Source: JASBZA01 sp964345295 (GTDB taxonomy: Bacteria > Bacillota > Clostridia > Saccharofermentanales > Fastidiosipilaceae). From it: 45,730 bases of DNA. Below, piece by piece: positions 18,200 through 26,248 of the stretch. The stretch spans positions 1 to 45,730 of the forward strand of contig CAYFQG010000009.1 of NCBI GenBank assembly GCA_964345295.1, written 5' to 3'. Every line of letters starts with the position of its first letter. The first letter of the stretch is position 1. A program made the position numbers and the translations under genes. The notes beneath the pieces were generated by a model, which was not told the DNA's origin, made no database searches, and was given only the letters and a program-made list of their open reading frames with translations.

Positions 18200-18475
18200 T
18201 TATCCGTTTACGCGATCTTTTAATGCCTTACCGGCCTTGAAAGCGGGAGACTTAGATGCGGGAATGTCGATTTCTTCGCCGGTAGCAGGGTTTCTGCCCT
18301 TGCGTGCCTTGCGCTCTCTTACTTCAAAGGTGCCAAAGCCAATCAAAGTTACTTTATCACCTTCAGCCAGAGTATCAGTAATGGTCTCCAACACAGCGTT
18401 AACAGCAGCTTCAGCGTCCTTCTTCTTAAGATCTGTGCTATTGACTACTGATTCAATCAATTCATTCTTATTCAT
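18200..18475 (-). CDS. hup: DNA-binding protein HU
   Basis: This is a nucleoid-associated histone-like protein that bends DNA as a homodimer. The 91-residue length is normal. Motifs: MNKNELIESV start, GFGTFEVRERKARKGRNPATGEEI forming the beta-arm with the intercalating Pro region, and FKAGKALKDRV at the end. AGGAGG is well placed before the ATG. It has its own strong promoter and terminator and is monocistronic, transcribed against its neighbours. Confidence 0.97.
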   Translation of the reverse strand: MNKNELIESVVNSTDLKKKDAEAAVNAVLETITDTLAEGDKVTLIGFGTFEVRERKARKGRNPATGEEIDIPASKSPAFKAGKALKDRVNG

Positions 18476-18506
18476 AAAGGATCCTCCTAAAAATTATTCG
18501 ATAGCA

Positions 18507-18535
18507 ATTATCTTATGATTGCTTAGAAGTGTCAA
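18507..18535 (-). promoter_or_regulatory. Sigma-A promoter for hup
   Basis: On the minus strand, perfect -35 TTGACA (18535-18530), a 17-base spacer and -10 GATAAT (18512-18507), 32 bases before the start codon. Confidence 0.88.
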
Positions 18536-18608
18536 TAGAATCGGGCTTAAATGGCCAAAAGGTGTATCCTTTAAGTAGGACTTTTAAGTGTAGAAGGAGA
18601 ACAGAAGT

Positions 18609-18833
18609 ATGCACGAATTTAAGATAAACGAAGATACCGTTATTATGGATTTACTCTATATGGATATTGATGTAGCCCAGATTTTTGCCCAAGCCGGCCT
18701 GCATTGTATGGGATGTGCTTTTTCTATTAATGAAACTATTGGCGAAGCAGCCATGGCTCACGGCATTGATCCCAAGCCTTTAATTGAGAATTTAAGAGCT
18801 TATTTCGGTGTGGATGAAGTGGCCCGGGCATAA
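18609..18833 (+). CDS. DUF1858-domain protein
   Basis: This 74-residue protein matches the DUF1858 pattern: a short N-terminal strand, TVIMDLLYMD helix, and AGLHCMGCAFS with a conserved CxxC (Cys33, Cys36), then a helix and GVDEV. The family is found alone or fused to redox and hybrid-cluster-related proteins, and a redox role is suggested by the cysteines, but its activity is not established. GGAG is nine bases upstream of the ATG. It lies between the divergent hup and the rpsU promoter and appears to be a single-gene unit. Confidence 0.82.
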   Translation: MHEFKINEDTVIMDLLYMDIDVAQIFAQAGLHCMGCAFSINETIGEAAMAHGIDPKPLIENLRAYFGVDEVARA

Positions 18834-18842
18834 AAAGCCGGT

Positions 18843-18871
18843 TTGACGAAGTCCTTTAAGAAAACTATAAT
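18843..18871 (+). promoter_or_regulatory. Sigma-A promoter for rpsU
   Basis: -35 TTGACG (18843-18848), a 17-base spacer and perfect -10 TATAAT (18866-18871), 67 bases before the rpsU ATG. Confidence 0.85.
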
Positions 18872-18938
18872 TGGACTCTGCAAGCTAGATGTGCCTTAGG
18901 TACAACGAGTCACTAGCGAGAGAGGGGGGAGTTAGAAG

Positions 18939-19112
18939 ATGTCAGAAATTCATGTAAAAGAGAATGAATCGCTTGATAGTGCCCTCCGTCGCTTTAAGCG
19001 CGCTACCGCCAGATCCGGCGTCTTAGCAGAAGTTCGTAAGAGAGAATACTATGAGAAGCCCAGCGTTAAGCGTAAGAAGAAATCTGAAGCGGCACGTAAG
19101 AGAAAGAGATAA
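18939..19112 (+). CDS. rpsU: 30S ribosomal protein S21
   Basis: A 57-residue basic protein beginning MSEIHVKENESLDSALRRF and ending in the Lys/Arg-rich tail RKKKSEAARKRKR, the standard S21 pattern. It is a late-assembly small-subunit protein involved in initiation. A G-rich ribosome-binding site (GAGGGGGGAG) precedes the ATG. Own promoter upstream and strong hairpin terminator downstream make it monocistronic. Confidence 0.96.
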   Translation: MSEIHVKENESLDSALRRFKRATARSGVLAEVRKREYYEKPSVKRKKKSEAARKRKR

Positions 19113-19140
19113 GTGCTATCAGCTGACTTTTTAAGTGATG

Positions 19141-19182
19141 ATCCTGCTTTTCGAGCTTTATTCTCGGAGAGCGGGATTTTTT
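19141..19182 (+). terminator. Intrinsic terminator after rpsU
   Basis: A 15-pair stem (19141-19155 with 19163-19177, three G-U pairs), a seven-base loop and six T's to 19182. Confidence 0.92.
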
Positions 19183-19216
19183 GTTTATAAAGTCCAATTT
19201 AACGGAGGTTTTACCC

Positions 19217-20137
19217 ATGAAGAAATTTATAACCGGTCTTTTGGCCATGGTGATGATGCTAAGCTTACTTCCCGTACATACGGTTAAGGCCGTTGAAAAA
19301 GAAGATAGGGTTTTGGTCGTAGGTGCGGCTTTGAATGAAGAAGAGATTAGCCGGACCAAGGAGCTATTAAGTATTGCCAAAGAGGACACGATTGAGGTCC
19401 ATAAGGTAACAGGTGAGGACATCTATCGCTTCTTAGATCAGAAGGACGTACCGGATAGTGTCATGGTGTCTTCTGTTTTGGTAAAGTTTAATACTTCGGA
19501 CGGTGTCAGAACCGCTATAGAAACACCTCAGGCTATAACCGATGTTAAGAGTTATCAGTATTCCAACGCCGCCATCACGGCAGGTCTGAAGGATTGTGAA
19601 GTCCGAGTGGCTTCCATCAGGCCGGTTACCGGTGAATCGGCTTTGACCGGTATTTATAAGGCTGCGGAAGTCTACGGCATTAAGCTGGACCAAGACCGCC
19701 TTATTGCCGGAAACGACGAGTTGGAAACCGTTCAGGATATCGAGAAGAACAATACGGAAAACAAAGACTTTAATTCCGAGGACTTTTCGAAGGCTCTTAC
19801 CCAGATTAAGCTCGAAATCACGAACCAGGTAGACCAGTCTTCAAAGACCGAAATTAATACAGGCGATATTGTCGTCATTATTAATAATGCCTTGGACAAA
19901 TACGACCTGAACTTATCGGAAGAAGACATCAATAAGTTGGCCGAGATGTTAGATAAATATAAGGACACCTTGAATTCCGATAACTTGCAAGAAGTCCGCG
20001 ATCAGCTGGAGGAATTCGGCAAGAAAACCTGGGATTTGGCCACGGACGCCTTCAAGAAAGCCGAAGAGATGGGCTTGTGGGATAAGATTGTGAACTTCTT
20101 CCGAGATTTGATAAAGTCTATACAGGATATGTTCTAA
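19217..20137 (+). CDS. Exported YpuA-like protein (DUF1002)
   Basis: The product is 306 residues with a signal peptide (MKKFITGLLAMVMMLSLLP, cleavage likely near VKA/VE at about residue 26). The body matches the DUF1002/YpuA pattern: VLVVGAALNEEEISRTKELL, VSSVLVKFNTSDGVRTAIETP, ITAGLKDCEVRVASIRPVTGESALTGIYKA. The family is exported and of unknown function. The C-terminal 100 residues are helical and acidic. The start at 19217 is chosen for GGAGG nine bases upstream and for the signal peptide; the open frame from 19181 overlaps the rpsU terminator. Confidence 0.87.
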   Translation: MKKFITGLLAMVMMLSLLPVHTVKAVEKEDRVLVVGAALNEEEISRTKELLSIAKEDTIEVHKVTGEDIYRFLDQKDVPDSVMVSSVLVKFNTSDGVRTAIETPQAITDVKSYQYSNAAITAGLKDCEVRVASIRPVTGESALTGIYKAAEVYGIKLDQDRLIAGNDELETVQDIEKNNTENKDFNSEDFSKALTQIKLEITNQVDQSSKTEINTGDIVVIINNALDKYDLNLSEEDINKLAEMLDKYKDTLNSDNLQEVRDQLEEFGKKTWDLATDAFKKAEEMGLWDKIVNFFRDLIKSIQDMF

Positions 20138-20154
20138 GCCTTGTGAAGAGGCCC

Positions 20155-20183
20155 TTGTAGGCACCTTTTAATCATGGTAATAT
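20155..20183 (+). promoter_or_regulatory. Likely promoter for yajC and the SCIFF genes
   Basis: -35 TTGTAG (20155-20160), a 17-base spacer, TG-n, then TAATAT (20178-20183), 40 bases before the yajC start. The hexamers are imperfect but the spacing and extended -10 are good. Confidence 0.5.
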
Positions 20184-20222
20184 CTAGCGTAGCTTTTAAT
20201 TAGTCCGTTTGGAGGTACATTA

Positions 20223-20579
20223 ATGAATAATATTGCTTTGGCCATTATGTTGGCAGCAGGAAACCCGCCGCAAGCACCGGAAGGCGGTAATATGCTGGCT
20301 TCTTTGCTGGCTTCTTTGGGCCTACCCCTGATTCTGATCGGATCCATGTGGTTTTTCCTGATTAGACCTCAGAGAAAAGAGCAAAAACAAAGAGCGGCCG
20401 ATATTAAGGCCATACGGGTAGGTGACAGTGTGGTCACAATCGGCGGAATTGTAGGTAAGGTCGTTAACCTGAGGGACAACGAGATTACCATTTCCACCTC
20501 CGTAGCCAATACCATGATGACTTTCCGTAAAGAAGCCATCGATAAGGTTATTAAACCTATTAGTGAAGAAGATTTATAA
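20223..20579 (+). CDS. yajC: Preprotein translocase subunit YajC
   Basis: This is the accessory Sec translocase subunit, 118 residues. One transmembrane helix (about 25-47) ends in the family signature FFLIRPQRKEQKQR, followed by the cytoplasmic domain with GDSVVTIGGIVGKVV. GGAGG lies nine bases before the ATG. Its place just upstream of the SCIFF peptide and maturase matches the common Clostridial neighbourhood; secD and secF, often nearby in that setting, are not in this window. Confidence 0.94.
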   Translation: MNNIALAIMLAAGNPPQAPEGGNMLASLLASLGLPLILIGSMWFFLIRPQRKEQKQRAADIKAIRVGDSVVTIGGIVGKVVNLRDNEITISTSVANTMMTFRKEAIDKVIKPISEEDL

Positions 20580-20620
20580 TTCTGTAAGTTAGAAATTAGA
20601 TATTAAGAGAGGTATTTATT

Positions 20621-20770
20621 ATGAAACATGTAAAAGTTGTTTACGGAGCTAAGAAACTTTATAGTCCCGAAGGCAAGGCCTGCGGTGAGTGCCAGACCTC
20701 TTGCCAGTCTGCTTGCAAGACCAGCAGTACCGTTGCAAATCAGAAATGCGAGCGTATCGTTAAGAAGTAG
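20621..20770 (+). CDS. scfA: SCIFF ribosomally made peptide precursor, five-cysteine variant
   Basis: A 49-residue peptide starting MKHVKVVYGAKKLY and carrying CGECQTSCQSACKTSSTVAN then QKCER. This is the SCIFF (six cysteines in forty-five residues) precursor pattern, a near-universal Clostridial sactipeptide-type substrate. Cysteines are at 21, 24, 28, 32 and 43; the position that is normally the fifth cysteine (KTSCT) is Ser36. From memory of the CteA/CteB work the thioether joins Cys32 and Thr37, and both are present here. GAGAGG is eight bases before the ATG. yajC ends 41 bases upstream and the maturase follows after a hairpin. Confidence 0.93.
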   Translation: MKHVKVVYGAKKLYSPEGKACGECQTSCQSACKTSSTVANQKCERIVKK

Positions 20771-20802
20771 CTCCTAAATCTGAATCTTGAACTTTGTATT
20801 TG

Positions 20803-20840
20803 AAGCATGATTCCTTGGGAGGTTTCATGCTTTTTCTTTC
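20803..20840 (+). terminator. Hairpin with U-tract between SCIFF peptide and maturase
   Basis: AAGCATGA (20803-20810) pairs with TCATGCTT (20825-20832), with an inner TCC/GGA extension, followed by TTTTTCTTTC. It probably terminates most transcription after the peptide gene and lets a fraction continue into the maturase. Confidence 0.75.
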
Positions 20841-20880
20841 GTGAAAATATTTTAGGAAAATATTAGGAAGGATATTCACT

Positions 20881-22287
20881 TTGCTGCATAGATTTACTAT
20901 GAACGGAGATTACCTGGTCTACGATTCGGAGACCCAGGCTTTATTAAGTTTAGATCCCCTGGCCTATGAAACCGTGGGACTCTTTGACCCCTATACCGGA
21001 CAGGTGACGGATGAAAAGGCTATTGCAGACCTTAAGAAGCAATACCCGGATTGGGCTTCTTCCATAGATGAGATTATTGAAGAAATCAGTCTTTTAAAAG
21101 ATCAGGATGTGCTTTTTAGAGCACCGACGCCGGTAACTTATGAACAGCTCTATCCGGACGATGCCCATATTAAGTCCATGTGTCTTCATATTTGCCATGA
21201 TTGTAATCTTCGCTGCCGCTATTGTTTTGCCGGTCAGGGAGACTACCACATGGGCGAACGTTCCATGTTGACGTCCGAGGTGGGCCGCCAAGCCATTGAT
21301 TTTTTGATTGAGGTTTCAGGTCCTCGCCATAATCTGGATATAGACTTTTTCGGCGGAGAGCCTTTGATGAATTGGCCGGTAGTAGAGGACTTGGTTGCCT
21401 ATGCCGAAAAAAGAGGCGAGGAGACCGGCAAGGATCTACGTTTGACCATGACGACCAATGCGCTTCTATTAGATAAAGAGAAGAGAGACTTCATCAACAA
21501 ACACTTTAAAAATGTTGTCTTAAGTATGGACGGTAGACCTGAGGTTCACGACCATATGCGGCCGGCCCCGAACGGCAAATCTTCCTTTGACCCGGTTATG
21601 CGAAATATTAAAGCCATGGTAGAGGAAAGAGGCGATCAGGAGTTTTATGTCAGGGGGACTTATACGAAGGATAACTTGGATTTTGCCGAGGACGTGAAGT
21701 TTATGGCAGAGCAAGACCTGCGTCAGCTGTCGATTGAGCCGGTTGTAGCGGAAGACACCATGCCTTATGCCTTGTCCGAAGAGGATTTACCTGTTTTGGA
21801 ACAACAATACGAAGACCTGGCCCGTTATTATGTCGAAGAAAAAGACGGCGACCACCCCTTCCGCTTTTTTCATTTCCTTCTGGACTTGGATGAAGGACCT
21901 TGTGCCTACAAAAGACTTAAGGGTTGCGGTGTCGGAACCGAATATATAGCAGTGACCCCTACGGGCGATATTTACCCCTGCCACCAATTTGTCGGTGAAG
22001 AAGACTTTAGAATGGGGAATGTGGCCGATGGTCCGGAGGGCTTAAATCCCGACTTGGTAAAGGTTTTCCAAGATCGCCTGCTGCCCCATCAGACCGAATG
22101 CGATAGCTGCTGGGCCAAATATTTTTGCACCGGCGGTTGCTTGGCCAACCACTACCATGCGACAGGCTCTATGGATGAGCTCTATGGCCTGGGCTGTGCT
22201 TTACAGAAAAAGAGACTGGAAGCGGCCTTGTGGATTAAGTACCGTGAGAAGGAAAATGAGGACCAAAACAGGCAGGTCGAATTCTAA
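20881..22287 (+). CDS. scfB: SCIFF radical SAM maturase (CteB-like)
   Basis: This 468-residue enzyme is expected to install thioether crosslinks in the upstream peptide. The N-terminal 85 residues (LHRFTMNGDYLVYDSET...) match the peptide-binding RRE-like region of SCIFF maturases. The radical SAM CxxxCxxC is Cys108, Cys112, Cys115 (CNLRCRYC), with two extra cysteines just before it. A C-terminal SPASM region carries the auxiliary-cluster cysteines (GPCAYKRLKGCG, YPCHQF, CDSCWAKYFCTGGC, GLGCAL). The TTG start is preferred because the N-terminal motif begins there and AGGAAGG lies upstream; ATG at 20899 would cut into the domain. Confidence 0.93.
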   Translation: MLHRFTMNGDYLVYDSETQALLSLDPLAYETVGLFDPYTGQVTDEKAIADLKKQYPDWASSIDEIIEEISLLKDQDVLFRAPTPVTYEQLYPDDAHIKSMCLHICHDCNLRCRYCFAGQGDYHMGERSMLTSEVGRQAIDFLIEVSGPRHNLDIDFFGGEPLMNWPVVEDLVAYAEKRGEETGKDLRLTMTTNALLLDKEKRDFINKHFKNVVLSMDGRPEVHDHMRPAPNGKSSFDPVMRNIKAMVEERGDQEFYVRGTYTKDNLDFAEDVKFMAEQDLRQLSIEPVVAEDTMPYALSEEDLPVLEQQYEDLARYYVEEKDGDHPFRFFHFLLDLDEGPCAYKRLKGCGVGTEYIAVTPTGDIYPCHQFVGEEDFRMGNVADGPEGLNPDLVKVFQDRLLPHQTECDSCWAKYFCTGGCLANHYHATGSMDELYGLGCALQKKRLEAALWIKYREKENEDQNRQVEF

Positions 22288-22296
22288 TAATATGAA

Positions 22297-22323
22297 TTAT
22301 TTGTAAATAATAATTACAAATAA
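22297..22323. promoter_or_regulatory. Perfect AT-rich palindrome upstream of dnaG
   Basis: TTATTTGTAA (22297-22306) and TTACAAATAA (22314-22323) are exact reverse complements separated by seven bases. It lies 43 bases before the dnaG ATG. It has no GC clamp or U-tract, so it looks more like a protein-binding site than a terminator. Confidence 0.5.
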
Positions 22324-22365
22324 AGGACTTTTCAAAATATTCTCGTATATAAATAAAGAGGGATT

Positions 22366-24270
22366 ATGGCGAGAATACCGGAACAGACAATTGAAGAGAT
22401 TAAGAGACGAAACGACATCTTGGATGTGGTTTCGTCTTATGTTCGCTTTACGAAGAGGTCAGGGCAAAACCATTTCGGACTTTGCCCCTTCCATGAGGAG
22501 AAGACCCCTTCTTTCAGCGTGTCTCAAGATAAGCAGATGTTTTATTGTTTCGGCTGCCATAAGGGCGGAGATGTCATCTCTTTTATCATGGGGATAGAGC
22601 ATATGACCTACCCTGAAGCGGTCCGCTTTTTGGCCGAGAAGGCCGGGATAGAAATTCCCGAAGATACGGAAGAAGATCCGCAATACCTGGCCATGCGCGA
22701 GAAGCGTAAGAAACTCATCGAGATTAACACGGAAGCTGCCCGTTACTTTTATATGGCCTTGCAAAGTCCCTTGGGTAAGGAAGCCAAGCTTTATTTAAAG
22801 AAGAGAGGGATTTCGCCCAAAACACAGACCGTTTTCGGTTTGGGCTATGCGCCGGATCGTTGGCAGGGCCTCTATAACCACTTGCTGAAGAAGGGTTTTG
22901 CCGCACGTGACATTAACGAATCCGGTCTGTTCCGTCAGAACAAGAAGGGCGGTTGGTTTGATCTTTTCCGAGATCGCCTGGTCTTTCCTATTATTGATGT
23001 TATGGGTAATATCATTGCTTTCGGAGCCAGGGTCTTGGGAGACGGTATGCCCAAGTATTTGAATTCACCGGAAACAACGCTTTATTCCAAAGGTAAGCAC
23101 CTCTACGGTCTTAATTTGGCCAAAAGAAGCAGGGCCGATCGCTTAATCATCGTAGAAGGCTATATGGACTGTATTGCCTTACACCAAGCGGGTTTCGACC
23201 AGGCTGTAGCGTCTTTGGGAACCGCTTTGACGCCGGACCAGGCCGGTCTGATTCGAAAGTATAGGGAAGAAGTCGTTTTGGCCTATGACAATGACCGCGC
23301 CGGCCGTATGGCGACCTTAAGGAATATTGATGTTCTGAAGGATAAAAATGTAGGGAGTTTCATCCTTATGCTGGATCAGGGGAAAGACCCCGACGAATAC
23401 ATCCATCGCTTTGGCAAGGATCAGTTTGAGCTTTATCTTAACAGGGCCATGCCCGAGCAGGACTATAAGTTTTACCATGCCAAAGAGGAAGCTACGGTGG
23501 ACGGCCACTTGGACAAGCTTCTATACCAGGATTTGGCCGGCCAAGAACTTTTGAAGATTAATAACCCCGTGGTACGCCAGTTGTATATACCCCGCGTGGC
23601 CGAGGTCTTAGGTGTACCGGATGAGTCGGTCAGCTTGCTGTTAGAAATGAAAGAAGAGCAAGGCGATTTACCGGAGAAGAAAAGAAGTGGAATGAGGGAC
23701 AGAAGAGAGCCCTTGCCCAGACCCCCAGCGGCCGATCAAACGCAAGCGGAAAATACCGCAGAAGATAAAAAAATAGAGCGCTTAAGCACCCATGAAGCAG
23801 GCTTTTTGGTCCGTTTAGCCCGTAGACCCGATCTTTATAAGGAAGGACAAGTTCAGGTTGAGGCCTCTTGGTTTAATGATAAAGAGGCTAGGGCTCTGGT
23901 TAAAGAGATTCTGGAATTGGCGGATGAGGAAGCTTTAAGTGAGAACGTCCTGATCGATAAACTAAACAGCTTGGACCCATCGGTCAGACAGAGCCTGGCA
24001 GAGCCTCTGAATCGGGCGCTTTTTGAAGAGGATAGTGTGCTCAACGATAAGGACCTGGTACCCATGATGCAGATGCAGAGCCTGACCTTAGAAGAGGCCT
24101 ATTACAGCCGGCTCAGCCGCTATTTTACATACCTTTTAGACCACCCCAAGCCGGGCCAGGACAACCGTGAAGTGAGGCAAAAATTCATGGACGTAAGGCA
24201 AAAGCGCGAAGCGGTGGTTCAAGCGATTAAAGAGAAAGAACAATTGATAAGAAGTCAATCGAACCAATAA
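22366..24270 (+). CDS. dnaG: DNA primase
   Basis: It synthesises RNA primers at the replication fork and is 634 residues. The CHC2 zinc-binding domain has Cys40, His43, Cys61 and Cys64 (LCPFHEEKTPSF, FYCFGCHKGGD). The TOPRIM core shows IIVEGYMDCIALHQAGF and LAYDNDRAGR with the metal-binding acidic residues. A C-terminal helicase-interaction region follows a low-complexity charged linker (about 430-470). AGAGGGA lies before the ATG. dnaG-sigA-nif3 form a co-directional operon, the Firmicute version of the macromolecular synthesis operon without rpsU, which here lies about 3 kb upstream. Confidence 0.97.
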   Translation: MARIPEQTIEEIKRRNDILDVVSSYVRFTKRSGQNHFGLCPFHEEKTPSFSVSQDKQMFYCFGCHKGGDVISFIMGIEHMTYPEAVRFLAEKAGIEIPEDTEEDPQYLAMREKRKKLIEINTEAARYFYMALQSPLGKEAKLYLKKRGISPKTQTVFGLGYAPDRWQGLYNHLLKKGFAARDINESGLFRQNKKGGWFDLFRDRLVFPIIDVMGNIIAFGARVLGDGMPKYLNSPETTLYSKGKHLYGLNLAKRSRADRLIIVEGYMDCIALHQAGFDQAVASLGTALTPDQAGLIRKYREEVVLAYDNDRAGRMATLRNIDVLKDKNVGSFILMLDQGKDPDEYIHRFGKDQFELYLNRAMPEQDYKFYHAKEEATVDGHLDKLLYQDLAGQELLKINNPVVRQLYIPRVAEVLGVPDESVSLLLEMKEEQGDLPEKKRSGMRDRREPLPRPPAADQTQAENTAEDKKIERLSTHEAGFLVRLARRPDLYKEGQVQVEASWFNDKEARALVKEILELADEEALSENVLIDKLNSLDPSVRQSLAEPLNRALFEEDSVLNDKDLVPMMQMQSLTLEEAYYSRLSRYFTYLLDHPKPGQDNREVRQKFMDVRQKREAVVQAIKEKEQLIRSQSNQ

Positions 24271-24296
24271 GTTCAAGAGAATAAGGAGATAGGGAT

Positions 24297-25373
24297 ATGG
24301 CAAAAGATGATTTAAAGCAAGTCGTAAACAGGCTGATTAAGAAAGCCAGAAGTCACGATGATCAGGTGCTTTATACCGATATCGTTGACCAATTAGAAGA
24401 TTTTGAGATTGACCCCAAATCTTTGAAAAGCATCCTGGATCAGCTTGAGGCCGAAGGTATAAAGATTTTGGCCGAGTTACCCGATGAAGACGAGTCGGAT
24501 GCATCGGACCAGGAAGAAGGCGGCAGGAAAAAAATTGAGCAAGTCAGTGTAGACGACCCTGTCCGTATGTATCTTAAAGAAATCGGTAAGGTCGACCTGT
24601 TGACGGCGGATGAGGAAAAGGAACTGGCCAAAAGAATGGAAGCCGGTGACCAGGCGGCGCGTGACCACCTGGCCGAAGCCAACCTCCGCTTGGTTGTATC
24701 TATCGCTAAACGCTACACCGGCCGCGGCCTGTCTTTTCTGGACTTGATTCAGGAAGGAAACCTGGGCTTACTAAAGGCGGTAGAGAAATTTGACTACACG
24801 AAAGGGTTTAAGTTTTCGACTTACGCAACCTGGTGGATTCGCCAGTCCATCACCAGAGCCATTGCAGACCAGGCCAGAACCATCCGTATCCCCGTCCATA
24901 TGGTTGAAACCATTAATAAATTAGTCCGTACCCAACGCCAGTTGGTCCAAGAGCTGGGGCGTGAACCCGAGGTAGAAGAATTAGCGGCTGAGTTAGATAT
25001 GACGCCCGAGAAGGTGCGAAACATTCAGAAGATTTCGCAAGAACCGGTTTCGTTGGAAAAGCCCATCGGTGAAGAAGAAGATTCGCACTTGGGAGACTTT
25101 ATCCCCGATGATGATGTTCCGTCTCCGGAGCAACAGGCTGCCTTTACGCTATTAAAAGAGCAGTTAAATGAAATCCTCTCCACCTTGACCCAGAGAGAGG
25201 AGAAGGTCTTGAGGCTTCGTTTCGGCTTGGACGACGGCAGGCCCAGAACCTTAGAAGAAGTCGGTAAGGAATTCGGTGTTACGCGTGAGCGGATTCGTCA
25301 GATTGAGGCCAAAGCCCTGCGTAAGCTCCGCCATCCTTCCAGAAGCAAGAAATTAAAGGACTATTTGGATTAA
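24297..25373 (+). CDS. rpoD: Housekeeping RNA polymerase sigma factor (sigma-A / RpoD)
   Basis: The primary sigma factor, 358 residues. A short region 1.1 (about 1-75) is followed by an acidic stretch, region 1.2 (DPVRMYLKEIGKVDLL), region 2 (NLRLVVSIAKRYTGRGLSFLDLIQEGN and FSTYATWWIRQ), region 3, and region 4.2 helix-turn-helix (LEEVGKEFGVTRERIRQIEAKALRKLRHP). It is fully consistent with the TTGACA/TATAAT promoters found in the window. It follows dnaG by 26 bases and its stop codon overlaps the next start by one base. Confidence 0.97.
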   Translation: MAKDDLKQVVNRLIKKARSHDDQVLYTDIVDQLEDFEIDPKSLKSILDQLEAEGIKILAELPDEDESDASDQEEGGRKKIEQVSVDDPVRMYLKEIGKVDLLTADEEKELAKRMEAGDQAARDHLAEANLRLVVSIAKRYTGRGLSFLDLIQEGNLGLLKAVEKFDYTKGFKFSTYATWWIRQSITRAIADQARTIRIPVHMVETINKLVRTQRQLVQELGREPEVEELAAELDMTPEKVRNIQKISQEPVSLEKPIGEEEDSHLGDFIPDDDVPSPEQQAAFTLLKEQLNEILSTLTQREEKVLRLRFGLDDGRPRTLEEVGKEFGVTRERIRQIEAKALRKLRHPSRSKKLKDYLD

Positions 25374-26236
25374 TGAAATTAGGACAAATTACAGATTATC
25401 TGGAAACGCTTGTTCCTCTGGAGTGGCAAGAGTCCTGGGATAAGTCCGGTCTTCAGATAGGAGGCCGGGACCGGGACATTCGCCGTATCCTGCTGGCCCT
25501 TGATATCAACAAGGCCAGCGTGGCAAAGGCTGTCGAGTTTAAAGCGGACCTTATCATCAGCCACCATCCCTTGTTTTTTAATCCCTTGGAAGCTATTCGC
25601 GACGACCGTGCCGAGGAGGCCTTGGTCAGACAGTTGATTGAACATGAGCTTTCGGTCTACTCCATGCATACCAATTTGGACCGAGCCCCCTGGGGCGTCA
25701 ACTTCGCTTTGGCCAAAGCTTTTAATCTGGACCAGAAACTGTCTCCCGACCCCCTGATTTTGCCGCCTATGCCTTTGGCTGAACCGGACTTGGAAGATCT
25801 GTTTTTGGGGTCTGAAGCTTTCAGAGGCAGGAAGCCCGGCTTCGGACTGGTATGCGTCAGTAAAACCAGCCGCTTCGAACTTTTGGCCCAGTCAAGGGTC
25901 TTAGGTTTGGGTCCGGTCCAGGTGAACTTTGACCGGGATGAGGAACTTTCGCATATTGTCTTCAGCGGCGGATCCTGGGATTCGGCCTGGCTTGGGGCTT
26001 TAGAAGAAAGACAAATTCAGATGGTTGTTACAGGTGAGATGAAGCACCATGACCGAGAAGCTCTACTTAACCGTGATATAGGTGTTTTAGCCCTAGGTCA
26101 TGACGTATCCGAAAGGCAAGTATTGGTCTATTTATTGAAATGGTTGGAAAATCTTAATGCGACCTGTAAGGAAGAAGATCAGCTGGACTTGGAGGTCTTC
26201 TACGGGCTTGATTATTCGCTTCTCCCACCTGTATAA
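25373..26236 (+). CDS. NIF3/DUF34 family metal-binding protein
   Basis: A 287-residue NIF3-like protein (often labelled GTP cyclohydrolase I type 2 homologue; true activity is unsettled). Metal-ligand motifs are seen: LIISHHPLFF, MHTNLDRAPWGVN and LALGHDVSERQ. The length is that of the short form, without the PII-like insertion found in the Bacillus YqfO. It starts within the sigA stop codon (TAATG), indicating coupling. The usual Firmicute neighbour trmK, between sigma-A and nif3, is missing. The rnpB promoter lies inside its last codons. Confidence 0.88.
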   Translation: MKLGQITDYLETLVPLEWQESWDKSGLQIGGRDRDIRRILLALDINKASVAKAVEFKADLIISHHPLFFNPLEAIRDDRAEEALVRQLIEHELSVYSMHTNLDRAPWGVNFALAKAFNLDQKLSPDPLILPPMPLAEPDLEDLFLGSEAFRGRKPGFGLVCVSKTSRFELLAQSRVLGLGPVQVNFDRDEELSHIVFSGGSWDSAWLGALEERQIQMVVTGEMKHHDREALLNRDIGVLALGHDVSERQVLVYLLKWLENLNATCKEEDQLDLEVFYGLDYSLLPPV

Positions 26237-26237
26237 T
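26208..26237 (+). promoter_or_regulatory. Promoter for RNase P RNA
   Basis: -35 TTGATT (26208-26213), an 18-base spacer and perfect -10 TATAAT (26232-26237), placed over the 3' end of nif3. It would start transcription a few bases before the P1 stem. Confidence 0.75.
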
Positions 26238-26248
26238 GGCTGAGATTC

